The notes: generated by a model from the sequence alone, not told the origin. DNA of 64,000 bases from Novosphingobium terrae (GCF_017163935.1 NZ_JABVZR010000002.1:186001-250000); one strand, 5' to 3'; numbered from the stretch's first letter, positions 26,696-35,937 are shown. Program-made: numbers and translations.

Positions 26696-27562
26696 TTACG
26701 CTTGCCGGTCAACCTGCCGCGTGGCTGCGCGCACCATGGCCGCCTGTGTCGAGGTCGATGAGGCACTCGGCACAAAGGCGGCGGCGATGCTGACTGCCGC
26801 CATATAAGGATCGGAGTCGGTATAGGCGCCATGGAGAACACGCCCATTGGCCAGATGCGTCACAATCGAGCCATCCTGCAGGGCATCCAGCTGCCGCTTG
26901 GCATCGATCATCCCGGCCAGCGAGGTGGTTTTGGCCGTCCGCAGGTCGACCGGCTGCCCCCAGCTGTCAGTATAGGTGGAATCATCGGAGGAGTCCGAAG
27001 GGGCCGCCTTGTTCACCACCCCTTGCAACAGGGCCAGAACGGGGACCGTGCCGTCGATTTTGGCGGTGGGGGTCTTCGGCGGCGCCGGGATGCCCGCCTC
27101 TCTGGCCTTGATGGCGGCGGCGGCGTCAACCACCTTGCCCAGATCGCCGTTGAAGCGGTTCACCACATCGACAAGCGCGGAATTGGCATTGAGCTGCTTT
27201 TCCAGCCAGGCGCGATCGTCATCGGTCAGCGCGCTGGAGGTCACCTTGATGCCGTCCTTGCCGCCGGTGAAATCAAAGGTGGCATTGGCCAGATCGGGGC
27301 GCTGGGCGATGATCGACTGAAACGCCGCAGTGACCGTGTTGGCCAGATCCTGCGTATCCTGAACGAGCGCGCCTTCCGCCTGCCATTGGGCATACATCTG
27401 CGTTCTGGTGATGTCGAAAGGCGTGGTTTGCTTGGCCTGAAGCGGAGCCGCATTCGGATCGTTCCGCGTGGCGGCATCGGGCGCTGTCTTCTGCGTGGCG
27501 AGGGCAGCAAGGCTGGCGAACAGCGTCGGGACCGAGGTGAGGCTGTTGCTGATATTCGTCAT
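26696..27562 (-). CDS. Protein of unknown function
   Basis: A 288-residue protein, start ATG 27562 with AAAGGAGC upstream, so the start is well supported. There is no signal peptide, no membrane segment and no Cys. It is Ala/Thr/Asp-rich: a Ser/Thr-rich N-terminus, a segment TFDFTGGKDGIKVTSSALTD, then IVTHLANGRVLHGAYTDSDP. I recognise no family. It overlaps nothing and is convergent with the tautomerase. It may be exported by a non-Sec route or act in the cytoplasm; context gives no clue. Confidence 0.7.
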   Translation of the reverse strand: MTNISNSLTSVPTLFASLAALATQKTAPDAATRNDPNAAPLQAKQTTPFDITRTQMYAQWQAEGALVQDTQDLANTVTAAFQSIIAQRPDLANATFDFTGGKDGIKVTSSALTDDDRAWLEKQLNANSALVDVVNRFNGDLGKVVDAAAAIKAREAGIPAPPKTPTAKIDGTVPVLALLQGVVNKAAPSDSSDDSTYTDSWGQPVDLRTAKTTSLAGMIDAKRQLDALQDGSIVTHLANGRVLHGAYTDSDPYMAAVSIAAAFVPSASSTSTQAAMVRAATRQVDRQA

Positions 27563-27634
27563 ATCCGCTCCTTTTGCCCAGGAGAGAACGGCGGAAAGAC
27601 CATGCAATTCAGAGCTGCACGCGTTTTATTGCCC

Positions 27635-28864
27635 TTATGATCCAGCCAGAGACAGGGCAGCGCAAGCCGCCGCCATACGCTGCAACGCCGTCTCCAGCTC
27701 CGCATCGGATGTGGCGTAGGAGATGCGGAAATAGGGCGCGAGACCAAAGCAGCTTCCCGGCACCACCGCCACATCCCAGTCGAGCAGATAATCGGCAAAG
27801 GCGCGATCATCGATGATGATCCTGCCATCGCGGGTGCGCGCACCGATCAGCCCCCCGCAGCCCGGATAGGCATAGAAGGCGCCTTTGGGGTTGCGGCAGG
27901 ACAGGCCCGGAATGGCGTTGAGCCCGCTCACCACCAGATCGCGGCGGGCCTGAAAGCGCGCGCTGCGTTCGCGCATGATGGCGTCCGGCCCGTCCAGCGC
28001 GGCAATCGCCGCCGCCTGACTGACCGAGGAAGGGCATGAGGTCGACTGGCTCTGCACGATGGCCATGGCCGCGATCAGCGGCGCCGGGCCCGCGCCATAG
28101 CCGATGCGCCAGCCGGTCATGGCATAGGCTTTCGAGACGCCGTTCACCGTCAGGCAGCGCTCGCGCAGATCGGGGGCCACTTGCGCGAATGTGGCGAAAC
28201 GGGCGCCATCATAGAGGATATGCTCATAGATATCGTCCGACATCACCCAGAGCCGGGGATGGCGCCGCACCACCTGCGCCAATCCGGCCAGCGCCGCTTC
28301 ATCATAGGCCGCGCCCGAGGGGTTGGAGGGCGAATTGAGCAGCAGCCAGCGCGTGCGCGGGGTGATCGCCGCCTCCAGCTGATCGGGCCGCATCAGGAAA
28401 TCGGCCTCTGCCGTGCAGGTGACGATGATCGGCACGCCCCCGGCGATCTGCACGATATCGGCGTAGCTGGTCCAATAGGGCGCCGGGATGATCACCTCAT
28501 CGCCCGGATCGAGCGTGGCCATAAAGGCGTTGTAGAGCACCTGCTTGGCCCCCGCGCCGCAGGTCACCTCATTCTGGGCGAAGGTCAGATCATTGTCGCG
28601 GGCGAATTTGCGCCGCACCGCCTCTTTCAGCGCCGCCGAGCCATCGAGCGGGGTATATTTGGTCTCGCCGCGGCTGATCGCCTGGCGGGCAGCCTCCTTG
28701 ATGTGTTCGGGCGTGTCGAAATCCGGCTCGCCGGCGCCAAGGATGATCATGTCGCGGCCCTGCCGTTTCAGCGCCGCCGCCTCCCCCGAACGGACAAGGA
28801 TTTCCGACACGCCGATCCCGGCAATCCGCGAGGCCGGGCGGAAGCTCTGCGTCATGACGGTCAT
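27635..28864 (-). CDS. Class I PLP-dependent aminotransferase
   Basis: Fold-type I aminotransferase of the aspartate aminotransferase group, 409 aa. The PLP Lys is in NGVSKAYAMTGWRIGYG; other landmarks are LGAGEPDFDTP, YTPLDG, NSPSNPSG and FRISYATSD. It overlaps the HglS gene by 4 bp (ATGA). With HglS downstream in the pathway, the likely job is transamination of 2-aminoadipate to 2-oxoadipate. Aspartate or aromatic amino acids remain possible substrates. Confidence 0.92.
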   Translation of the reverse strand: MTVMTQSFRPASRIAGIGVSEILVRSGEAAALKRQGRDMIILGAGEPDFDTPEHIKEAARQAISRGETKYTPLDGSAALKEAVRRKFARDNDLTFAQNEVTCGAGAKQVLYNAFMATLDPGDEVIIPAPYWTSYADIVQIAGGVPIIVTCTAEADFLMRPDQLEAAITPRTRWLLLNSPSNPSGAAYDEAALAGLAQVVRRHPRLWVMSDDIYEHILYDGARFATFAQVAPDLRERCLTVNGVSKAYAMTGWRIGYGAGPAPLIAAMAIVQSQSTSCPSSVSQAAAIAALDGPDAIMRERSARFQARRDLVVSGLNAIPGLSCRNPKGAFYAYPGCGGLIGARTRDGRIIIDDRAFADYLLDWDVAVVPGSCFGLAPYFRISYATSDAELETALQRMAAACAALSLAGS

Positions 28865-30252
28865 GCCTCACCCCGCGCGGCGAAGCTGGTGCCCAAAGCG
28901 GTCTCCACAGCCGCGATCGAGGCCTGTTCGATCGCCGCATAAAGCGCAAAGGGATCGAGCACCTTCTGCCCCAGCGCCGCCTCGAAAGCCTGACGCGAGG
29001 AATGGGCGGCAAAGCTGGCCTGCTCGGCCCCGCCAAGGTTCGACTGGAAAATCCCCGCCGCGCTGACGGGCAGAAAATCCTCATACAGCACGGGCTCGGC
29101 CAGAACCCGGCCTTCCTCGATGCAGCGTTCAAGGCTGGTGGCGGGATCGATGGGCGTGCTGCTGTCGGCCACGCGATAGCGGAAAAAGGCGAGGCCCTGC
29201 TGGCGCAGACTGTCCAGATCGTCCGGAAAGCGTGAGAAGGCCGACGTCAGCCGGGCGACATAATCGGCGCCCTGCGATCCGCTGTCCGCGCGGGCTTCGT
29301 CAAGGCAGGCATCGTAGAGCGCCCGGCCCTTGGGCGTCAGAGCCGCGCCGCGCTGCTCGATCTCGCCGAAACGGGCGGTATGGGTGCCCTTCGCCTCGCC
29401 CTGCTGGTCGGTGAAGCGGATCGGTTCTTCCAGGGCCTTGAAGCTGGTCTGGCGCAGCAGGATCGGCACCTTGCGCGTGGGCGGCCCCTCGATCACCGCC
29501 TTGGCATCGATGCCGCGCGCCGCCATAGCGCGATGGGCGGCATCGATATCGAGCGTGCGCGGCGTCAGATGGTTGATATGCGGCCCGGCGAAGGAGACCA
29601 CATCGGCGATCAGGCGATGGGCGGCATTGAGGCGCCGATAGGTCTCATGCGAGACACGCGCATCGCCATGCCAGCGGAAGATATCCAGCACCTCGCGCAC
29701 GAAGCTTTCGGCGTCCTGCGGGGTGAGACCACCCTCACGCTCGGCCTGTTCCAGCAAGGCGATGCCGCGCTGGGAAACGATCTGGCGTGAGGCCAAAATC
29801 GCGGCGGCCTGAGCGCGCAAATCCTCATCCTCGATCAGATCGAGACGCAGCAGCGAGGTGAAGACCCGAAACGGATTGGCCAGCAGCGCCGCCGGATCGA
29901 TAGGGCGAAAAGCCGCGGAATGCACCGGCACCCCCGCCACCGAGAGATCGTAATACTCCACCGGATGCATGCCCATCACCGCGAAGATCCGCCGCAACAG
30001 CGCCAGCTCCTCCGCCGTGCCCACCCGGATCGCGCCATGCCGCTCGACATCGAGGCGTTCCAGCTCTCCAGCGCCGGAGAGCGCTGCCTTAAGGTCGGCC
30101 TGCTGCCCCAGTGCCTCGGCATTGGCATCCCGGACGATCTCGATCAGATCGCCATAGAGCGGCACCTCCTCGCGATACATCGCGGACATCGCCGTGGAAA
30201 AAGCGGTGCGGATCGCATCGGCAGGCACGATATCAGGCACGTTGGTCTCCAT
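28861..30252 (-). CDS. hglS: 2-oxoadipate dioxygenase/decarboxylase (HglS, DUF1338)
   Basis: Iron-dependent VOC-fold enzyme that converts 2-oxoadipate to 2-hydroxyglutarate in lysine catabolism, 463 aa, close to Pseudomonas putida HglS. The metal residues of the family are visible: His72 (ERHGAIRVG), His228 (FAGPHINHLTPR) and Glu297 (ARFGEIEQRG). RQTSFKALEEPIRF is the other conserved block. It leads a two-gene operon with the aminotransferase, under a LysR gene directly upstream. Confidence 0.93.
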   Translation of the reverse strand: METNVPDIVPADAIRTAFSTAMSAMYREEVPLYGDLIEIVRDANAEALGQQADLKAALSGAGELERLDVERHGAIRVGTAEELALLRRIFAVMGMHPVEYYDLSVAGVPVHSAAFRPIDPAALLANPFRVFTSLLRLDLIEDEDLRAQAAAILASRQIVSQRGIALLEQAEREGGLTPQDAESFVREVLDIFRWHGDARVSHETYRRLNAAHRLIADVVSFAGPHINHLTPRTLDIDAAHRAMAARGIDAKAVIEGPPTRKVPILLRQTSFKALEEPIRFTDQQGEAKGTHTARFGEIEQRGAALTPKGRALYDACLDEARADSGSQGADYVARLTSAFSRFPDDLDSLRQQGLAFFRYRVADSSTPIDPATSLERCIEEGRVLAEPVLYEDFLPVSAAGIFQSNLGGAEQASFAAHSSRQAFEAALGQKVLDPFALYAAIEQASIAAVETALGTSFAARGEA

Positions 30253-30339
30253 CTCCGGATGACGCGCCGGGCGAGGCGCGCCGAGGGGAGATTATGGCCT
30301 CTTCCATGCTTGCCAGCAAATGATGCTCTTGCGCCATGT

Positions 30340-30356
30340 CATTCCATTTCAGAATG
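30340..30356. promoter_or_regulatory. LysR-box candidate upstream of hglS (CATTCCA-N5-GAATG)
   Basis: CATTCCATTTCAGAATG has the arms CATTC/GAATG 7 bp apart (extending to GTCATTC/GAATGAC), 87 bp before hglS. The same spacing and arms recur at 31318-31334 upstream of the LysR gene. It spans the LysR stop codon. Confidence 0.65.
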
Positions 30357-31284
30357 ACCTCTCACTCTCTTCCGCAACCACATGATGCAGCGCATCCTGC
30401 TCCGCCTGCTGCACCAGCCACTCACGGAAATGACGCAAGGGAGCATAATCGCGGCGCTCGGCCGGCCAGGCCAGGAAATAGCGCTCGCCGCCGCTCATCG
30501 GCGCGTCCAGAGCGAGGATCAACTCGCCGCGCTGCAATTCGCGCTCGATCAGGAAGCGGGGCAGCAGCGCCACCCCCATACCGGCAGCGGCGGCTTGAGA
30601 GGTCAGGGTGAATTCATCGCACACCATCCCGCGCAGATCGGTGACCGGGCAATGCATCGCGGTAAACCAGCGCTCCCACGCATCGGGGCGGGAGGCCAGA
30701 TGCAGCAGCGGCACATTCAGGACATCCTCGATCCGGCCGAGCGGATGGCGCCGGGCAAATTCCGGGCTGCAGACCGGAATGACCACCTCACTGAGCAAAG
30801 GCACCATGCGCGCGCCGCTCCAATTCTCCATCCCGTAATGGATGGCCGCATCGACATGATCCAGCGCGAAATCGAAAGGCGCCAGCCGCGTGGTGAGATT
30901 GACGGTGATCTCGGGAAAGGCATCGGCAAAGCCGCGCAGGCGCGGGGCCAGCCAGCGCGCGCCGAACGTCGGCAGCACCGCCAGATTGAGCGAGCCCCCA
31001 CGCGGACTGGCGCGAAAGCCCAGCGTCGCGGCGGACACCATATTGAGCGCATCGCGGATCTCGCGCGCATAGGCTTCCCCGGCGCGGGTCAGGCGCACGG
31101 TCTGCCTTTCGCGATGGAACAGATCGGAGCCCAGAATGTCTTCCAGCGCGCGGATCTGGCGGCTGATCGCGCTTTGCGTCAGGCTGAGTTCTGCAGCGGC
31201 GGCGGTGAAGCTCTCCAGCCGGGCGGCAGCCTCGAAAGAGCAGAGCAGTTGCATGGAGGGCAGAAAGCGGCGCACGAAAACCAC
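30349..31284 (-). CDS. LysR-family regulator of the hglS operon (GcvA-like)
   Basis: LysR protein, 311 aa, GTG start at 31284. It opens with the GcvA-type N-terminus FLPSMQLLCSFEAAARLESF and HTH SLTQSAISRQIRALEDILGS, and ends in an effector domain with GMGVALLPRFLIERELQ. It is transcribed in the same direction as hglS, 96 bp upstream. Matching 17-bp dyads precede both this gene and hglS, so it most likely controls itself and the operon, perhaps sensing 2-oxoadipate. Confidence 0.92.
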   Translation of the reverse strand: MVFVRRFLPSMQLLCSFEAAARLESFTAAAAELSLTQSAISRQIRALEDILGSDLFHRERQTVRLTRAGEAYAREIRDALNMVSAATLGFRASPRGGSLNLAVLPTFGARWLAPRLRGFADAFPEITVNLTTRLAPFDFALDHVDAAIHYGMENWSGARMVPLLSEVVIPVCSPEFARRHPLGRIEDVLNVPLLHLASRPDAWERWFTAMHCPVTDLRGMVCDEFTLTSQAAAAGMGVALLPRFLIERELQRGELILALDAPMSGGERYFLAWPAERRDYAPLRHFREWLVQQAEQDALHHVVAEESERSF

Positions 31285-31317
31285 GGAGCATCATCCTGCA
31301 GCAGGCTGGAACGCCAT

Positions 31318-31334
31318 CATTCCAGAGCGGAATG
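31318..31334. promoter_or_regulatory. LysR-box candidate upstream of the LysR gene (CATTCCA-N5-GAATG)
   Basis: CATTCCAGAGCGGAATG, the partner of 30340-30356, lies 34 bp before the GTG start at the right place for autoregulation. It overlaps no coding DNA (the AI-2E gene ends at 31336). Confidence 0.65.
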
Positions 31335-31335
31335 G

Positions 31336-32469
31336 TTAGGTGGCCTGCTCCGCCTCGTCAACACAAGGCGGGTCAACACGGGGCGGGTCAACGCGGGGGC
31401 CGTTCGCGGCCTTGCCCATGCGCCGCTCGGTCAGAATGTCCCAGCCGGTCAGAAACAGCGCCCCGACCACCGGGCCGATCACAATGCCGCTGATCCCGGC
31501 CACTTCGATGCCGCCCAGCGTGGTGACCAGCACCAGCCAGTCAGGCAGGCCGGTGTCCCGCCCCACCAGAATGGGGCGCAGGATGTTGTCGATCAGGCCG
31601 ATCACCAGCACGCCCGACAGCACCACCACCACCGCCTGCCAGATCGCGCCCGTCGCCAGCAGGTAAAGCGCCACCGGCCCCCAGACGATGGCCGGACCGA
31701 TGGCGGGCAGCAGCGCGCCGATCACCATCAGCATCCCCCACAAGAGCGCCGCCGGCAGCCCCACGATCCAGAAGGTAATCGCCCCCAGCGCGCCCTGCGC
31801 CAGCGCCACCAGCCCCGATCCCTTCACCGTGGCGCGCACCACAATGGCGAATTTCTCCGCCAGCCTGGCAGCGATGTCCGCCTCCAGCGGCAGGCTGCGC
31901 AGAATGGCCGGAGCGATCCGCTCACCATCGCGCAGCAGGAAATACATCACATAGAGCCCGATTCCGAAGGCCAGCAGAAAGCCCGCCGCATTGGCCCCGA
32001 TCGACAGGGCCTGACGCGCGATCATGCTCAGACTGTTGTTGAGCGCCTCGGCCAGCCGGGCCTGTGCCAGTTCGAAACTGCCCAGCCCCGAGGAATCGAG
32101 CCAATGCTGCAGGCGCAGCGGCAGCGCATCGTGAAGCTGGCCGAAATAGCGCGACACATCGATCTGGCCACCGCGCATCTGGTCATAGACCTCGGCGGCC
32201 TGCCCGGCCACCAGACTGCCGAGGATCAGCGCGGGAAGAACGACCGCCACGGTGATGATCAGCATCGCCAGCCCCGCCGCCCGGTTGCGATGCCCCGGCC
32301 AACGGCGAAGCAAGGTCTGGAACAGAGGCTGAAACAGCAGCGCCCCCAGCGCCGCCCAGAGCAAGGCCCCCATAAAGGCCGAGAGGATCAGCCCAAGCCC
32401 CAGGCTGATGAGTGCCAGAAACAGAAGAAAACCGCCGCTCTCAAGGCGCTTTCGGTCGAATGCCATCAT
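31336..32469 (-). CDS. AI-2E/PerM-family membrane transporter
   Basis: Polytopic membrane protein, about 377 aa, of the AI-2E exporter/PerM superfamily. Signatures are FLLRDGERIAPAI, GALLPAIGPAIVWGPVALYL and GLIDNILRPILVGR with GGIEVAGISGIVIGPVVGAL. Start is ATG 32469 or 32466. The last 20 residues are an odd acidic repeat (RVDPPRVDPP) encoded by three 15-bp direct repeats. Family members export diverse compounds, so no substrate is implied. Confidence 0.9.
   Translation of the reverse strand: MMAFDRKRLESGGFLLFLALISLGLGLILSAFMGALLWAALGALLFQPLFQTLLRRWPGHRNRAAGLAMLIITVAVVLPALILGSLVAGQAAEVYDQMRGGQIDVSRYFGQLHDALPLRLQHWLDSSGLGSFELAQARLAEALNNSLSMIARQALSIGANAAGFLLAFGIGLYVMYFLLRDGERIAPAILRSLPLEADIAARLAEKFAIVVRATVKGSGLVALAQGALGAITFWIVGLPAALLWGMLMVIGALLPAIGPAIVWGPVALYLLATGAIWQAVVVVLSGVLVIGLIDNILRPILVGRDTGLPDWLVLVTTLGGIEVAGISGIVIGPVVGALFLTGWDILTERRMGKAANGPRVDPPRVDPPCVDEAEQAT
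31357..31401. repeat. Three 15-bp tandem repeats in the AI-2E gene 3' end
   Basis: Units GTCAACACAAGGCGG, GTCAACACGGGGCGG and GTCAACGCGGGGGCC. In frame they encode the (R/C)VDPP-type tail on the minus strand; since each is a multiple of 3, copy number can change without frameshift. Confidence 0.75.
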
Positions 32470-32643
32470 CTCGCTTTCACTGGCCTGCCTTGCGCCATGC
32501 AGTCTTTCCCCCGGATCGCCCCGATCACTGCATGGCAAGGCGGTATGTCGGTCATGGGTGAACGTTCATGGGTCGGGATGGGTCCCAACCATGCCGGACA
32601 AGTGCCCGAAGCCAAAGCAAACATCACCTCTGTAACCAGCATG

Positions 32644-32988
32644 TCAGCCCGCCGCAGGCAGATGAAGCGCCAGCCAGACCGTCGGCTCGGCGGTGTAGGT
32701 GACGCGATGGGCCTGGCCCGAAGGGATCAGCAGATGATCGCCCTTGCTCAGGGAGCGCTTGCCCAGCCCGTCCAGCCATAGCTCGGCCGATCCCTCAAGG
32801 ATCATCACCCATTCGTCCCAGTCCTGCACATAGGGCCGGTCCACCGGCGTGGTCTGGCCGTGGGAGACAATACGCTCCAGCCTGATGCCGGGGCGCGAGA
32901 GAATATCCTCGAAACGCTCCTCCTCCTGCCCGCCGCGCGGCAGGCTGAGAAGGTTGCCGACAAAACATGCGTCCGATGAAGCGTCCAT
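32644..32988 (-). CDS. Small cupin-domain protein
   Basis: Single-domain cupin, 114 aa. WVMILEGSAELWLDG and KGDHLLIPSGQAHRVTY are the two cupin motifs, with His residues that may bind metal. I start at MDASSDACFV (ATG 32988); no strong ribosome site is visible and an in-frame ATG at 33042 exists. It has no clear partner. The 174-bp gap before the AI-2E gene (32470-32643) holds a TGAACGTTCA palindrome and CATGGGT repeats. Confidence 0.8.
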   Translation of the reverse strand: MDASSDACFVGNLLSLPRGGQEEERFEDILSRPGIRLERIVSHGQTTPVDRPYVQDWDEWVMILEGSAELWLDGLGKRSLSKGDHLLIPSGQAHRVTYTAEPTVWLALHLPAAG

Positions 32989-33124
32989 GGCGCAACTATG
33001 CGCGCGACCCGTGCTTTGGGGAAGCCCCGAAACAACAATCACGAGATAACCCCGAAGACTATCGCAAAGCTATGGAAAATCATCCAGTTGATGCTAGGTC
33101 ATGCGCGCAAGCAATGGAGACGCT

Positions 33125-33466
33125 ATGTTCGCCCTGGCATTACTCATCGCGGCCCAGGCCGCACCTGCGATGACTCCCCAGATCGGCGGGCCGCCGCCCG
33201 GCGGACACGCCTTCAAGGTCTTCGGCATCGGCGCCACCACCTGCGCGGCCGCCTACAGCAACCGCAACGCCGAGGCGATGTCCGAAGCATGGGTGCTGGG
33301 CTATTTCACGGCGCTCAACACGCGGGACACCACCGGCGTCGGCAAAAGCGTGAATGCCGAAGGGGTGCTGGCCGCCGTGAAGCAGGCCTGCGTGCAGGAG
33401 CCGTCAGCCTCGCTGGATCGCACGGCCCATGGCGTCTATTCCTTTATGCAGAGCCTGGGCGGGTAA
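33125..33466 (+). CDS. Small secreted protein with two cysteines (HdeA/Rap1a-like size)
   Basis: 113 aa, ATG 33125 after GGAGA. Signal peptide MFALALLIAAQAAPA. The mature part has a Cys at GATTCAAAYS and a second at KQACVQEP, likely a disulfide, and WVLGYFTALNT between. This Cys-x-Y ... WxxGY pattern is seen in small periplasmic proteins of sphingomonads of unknown role; I do not assign a function. Confidence 0.75.
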   Translation: MFALALLIAAQAAPAMTPQIGGPPPGGHAFKVFGIGATTCAAAYSNRNAEAMSEAWVLGYFTALNTRDTTGVGKSVNAEGVLAAVKQACVQEPSASLDRTAHGVYSFMQSLGG

Positions 33467-33482
33467 GGCCGGAGCCTATGGC

Positions 33483-34025
33483 ATGAAGATCCTCGCCATC
33501 TCGGGAAGCGGTCGGCAGGCCTCGACCAACACGGCCATGCTGCGGACGATCGCGGCCATCGCCTGCGGGCAGCATGAGGTCACGGTTGACAGCGATCTGG
33601 CGCGCCTGCCGGTCTTTACGCCGGATCGCGAAGGGGACGCGCTTCCCGCCGAAGTGCTCCGCTTCGCCGATCTGATCCGCGCGCATGACGCGCTGATCAT
33701 CGCCAGCCCGGAGTATGTCAGGGCGATCCCGGGCGGGCTGAAAAATGCCATCGACTGGCTGGTCTCGCGCGAGGAGCTGGTGGGCAAGCCGATGGCTCTG
33801 GCCCATGCCTCGCATCGCGGAAACGATATGCTGGCGCAGCTGAGGCTGGTGCTCTCCACAGTGTCCGACGGGTTTTCGCCCGGCAATTTCCTCCGCATCG
33901 ATCTGATCAACATGACGCCGGAGCAGATCGACGCCAGGCTGCGCCTGCCCGAGAACACGCAGGCCATTCACGCCTTCCTCGCCGCGCTGTACCAGCAGGT
34001 TGCGGCATCGACGGCTGTCGGCTGA
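33483..34025 (+). CDS. NADPH-dependent FMN reductase-family protein
   Basis: Flavodoxin-fold reductase, 180 aa, start ATG 33483. ISGSGRQASTNTAML (near the N-terminus) binds the FMN phosphate, and SPEYVRAIPGGLKNAIDWLV is the signature flavin loop. Members reduce FMN, quinones or chromate. It is 16 bp after the small secreted gene and 91 bp before the ClC gene. Confidence 0.9.
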   Translation: MKILAISGSGRQASTNTAMLRTIAAIACGQHEVTVDSDLARLPVFTPDREGDALPAEVLRFADLIRAHDALIIASPEYVRAIPGGLKNAIDWLVSREELVGKPMALAHASHRGNDMLAQLRLVLSTVSDGFSPGNFLRIDLINMTPEQIDARLRLPENTQAIHAFLAALYQQVAASTAVG

Positions 34026-34116
34026 TCGGCCACCTCGCGCCCTCCATGCCCTCTTCTTCTCACAGCACCTTGATTGTAAGGAGGTTTGCGAAGGGCTCTG
34101 CGTGAGGTGAAGAGGT

Positions 34117-35886
34117 GTGAGTTTGCACATGCGATCGGCCAGATTGCCCAAACATCATCGCTTGCGGCAGGGCATCATCGCGGTGCGGCGCTGGCTGCGC
34201 GCCAGTGAAGGCGCCTATATTGTGCTGGCGGCGGTGGTGGGCACCATGGCGGGCCTCTCCACGCTGATCCAGAGCTGGCTGGCCCATGGCCTGCAGCATA
34301 TCTTCTATGGCGTGACGATCAACCGGCTGAGCGCCCTGGCCTCGATCCGCCATCCATGGCGCCTGCTGGCCCTTCCGCTGGGCGCGCTGGCGCTGATCGG
34401 CCTCAACCGCTGGCTGGCCTTGCGCGGGCGCACAGCGGTCGACGTGGTGGAGGCCAATGCGCTGCATGGCGGGCGCATCGCCATGTTCGACAATCTGGTG
34501 ATCGGCGCGCAGACCATCATCTCCAATGGCTGCGGCGCCTCGGTGGGGCTGGAGGCGGCCTATGCGCAATTGGGCGGAGGCCTCGCCTCATGGCTGGGGC
34601 AAAAGGTGCATCTGCGCCGCGCCGATCTGCGCACCCTGGTGGGCGCCGGGGCCGGGGCAGGCGTGGGCGCCGCCTTCGGAGCGCCGCTGGCCGGCGCCTT
34701 CTATGCCTTCGAGATCGTGATCGGCACCTATAGCACGGCAGCGGTGGCGCCGGTGATCACCGCCTCGCTGGTGGCGGCCGCGATCATGCGGGCCATCGGC
34801 CCAGAACCATGGCTGATGGCAACCACGGCCGTGCGCCAGATCACGCTGGGGGATTATGCCGCCTATGCGCTGCTGGGGCTGCTGTGCGCCGGGCTGGGCA
34901 TTGCGGTGATGCGGCTGGTCACCGCCGCCGAGCGCGTGATGCAGGCCGTAACGCGTTCCAGCCCGTGGCGACCTTTGGCCGGTTCGCTGCTGCTGATGCC
35001 GATTGCCTGGGTGTCGCCTCAGGCGCTGTCGGCGGGGCACGGGGCCTTGCATCTCGATCTGGCGCTCAAGCCGCCGGTGGCGTTTCTGCTGGGCGTGCTG
35101 GCGCTGAAAGTGGCGGCCTCGGTGGTGTCCTTGGCCAGCGGCTTTCGCGGAGGGCTGTTCTTTGCCTCGCTGTTTCTGGGCTCGCTGGCGGGGCAGGCCT
35201 TTGGCGAGATTGCCAATCTCTGGGGCTTTGCCATCGATCCCAATGATGCCGCGCTGGTGGGCATGGCGGCGCTGAGCGTCTCCATCGTGGGCGGATCGAT
35301 GACGCTGGCGCTGCTGATGCTGGAGATCACCCATGATTTCGCGCTGATGGGGGTGGTGCTGACCGCCGCCCTGATCTCCAGCGCGGTGACGCGTGAGGCC
35401 TTTGGCTATTCCTTCTCGACTTGGCGGCTGCATGTGCGGGGTTCGGACATCCGCTCGCCGCGCGACATCGGCTGGATGACCACGCTGACTGCCGGGCGGA
35501 TGATGCGGCGCGATTGGGTTGCCGTGCAAACCGGGACCAGCGTGGGCACGTTTCGCCAGACGGTGCCGCAAGGCTCGGTCAGCAAGGCTATTCTGGTGGA
35601 TGAGGGCGGCCATTATGGCGGGATCATCCCGATGGCGGCGGCGCATGCCCCGACCCTGGATCTGGAGGCGGGCATCGAGACGGTGGCGCGTCTACAAGAC
35701 AAGGTGCTGATGCCCGCGATGGGCATTCGCGCCATCCTCGACACGCTGGATGAGGCAGGGGCCGACGAACTGGCGGTGGTGAATGCGGAAGGGCTGGTGG
35801 TGGGCGTTTTGAGCGAGAAACATGCCCGCCGCCGCTATCTGGAGGAAATCGAGGCAGACCAGAAACGGATGTTCGGAGAGACGTAG
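34117..35886 (+). CDS. ClC-family chloride channel/antiporter with CBS domain and atypical filter
   Basis: Voltage-gated-chloride-channel superfamily protein, 589 aa: about ten to twelve membrane helices then a C-terminal cytoplasmic part with CBS-like sequence (LAVVNAEGLVVGVLSEKHARR). The filter motifs are unusual: the GREGP region reads GASVGLEAA with the gating Glu (about Glu146) kept but GP replaced, and GxFxP reads GGLFFAS (345-351). Start is GTG 34117 or ATG 34129. The ion specificity is therefore uncertain. No fluoride riboswitch is visible upstream. Confidence 0.88.
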   Translation: MSLHMRSARLPKHHRLRQGIIAVRRWLRASEGAYIVLAAVVGTMAGLSTLIQSWLAHGLQHIFYGVTINRLSALASIRHPWRLLALPLGALALIGLNRWLALRGRTAVDVVEANALHGGRIAMFDNLVIGAQTIISNGCGASVGLEAAYAQLGGGLASWLGQKVHLRRADLRTLVGAGAGAGVGAAFGAPLAGAFYAFEIVIGTYSTAAVAPVITASLVAAAIMRAIGPEPWLMATTAVRQITLGDYAAYALLGLLCAGLGIAVMRLVTAAERVMQAVTRSSPWRPLAGSLLLMPIAWVSPQALSAGHGALHLDLALKPPVAFLLGVLALKVAASVVSLASGFRGGLFFASLFLGSLAGQAFGEIANLWGFAIDPNDAALVGMAALSVSIVGGSMTLALLMLEITHDFALMGVVLTAALISSAVTREAFGYSFSTWRLHVRGSDIRSPRDIGWMTTLTAGRMMRRDWVAVQTGTSVGTFRQTVPQGSVSKAILVDEGGHYGGIIPMAAAHAPTLDLEAGIETVARLQDKVLMPAMGIRAILDTLDEAGADELAVVNAEGLVVGVLSEKHARRRYLEEIEADQKRMFGET

Positions 35887-35937
35887 GCCCGAAGCCTGCT
35901 GCCGAGAAGCTAACGCGACAAAGACAAGAACGGGATT

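Noticed and set aside
30382..32781. A 799-codon open frame on the plus strand
   Set aside because: It lies antisense to the LysR and AI-2E genes and its product is rich in Gln, His and Arg with no domain. This is the usual mirror of high third-position GC.
34026..34128. Fluoride riboswitch before the ClC gene
   Set aside because: The gap is short and lacks the conserved fluoride motif blocks and pseudoknot sequences.
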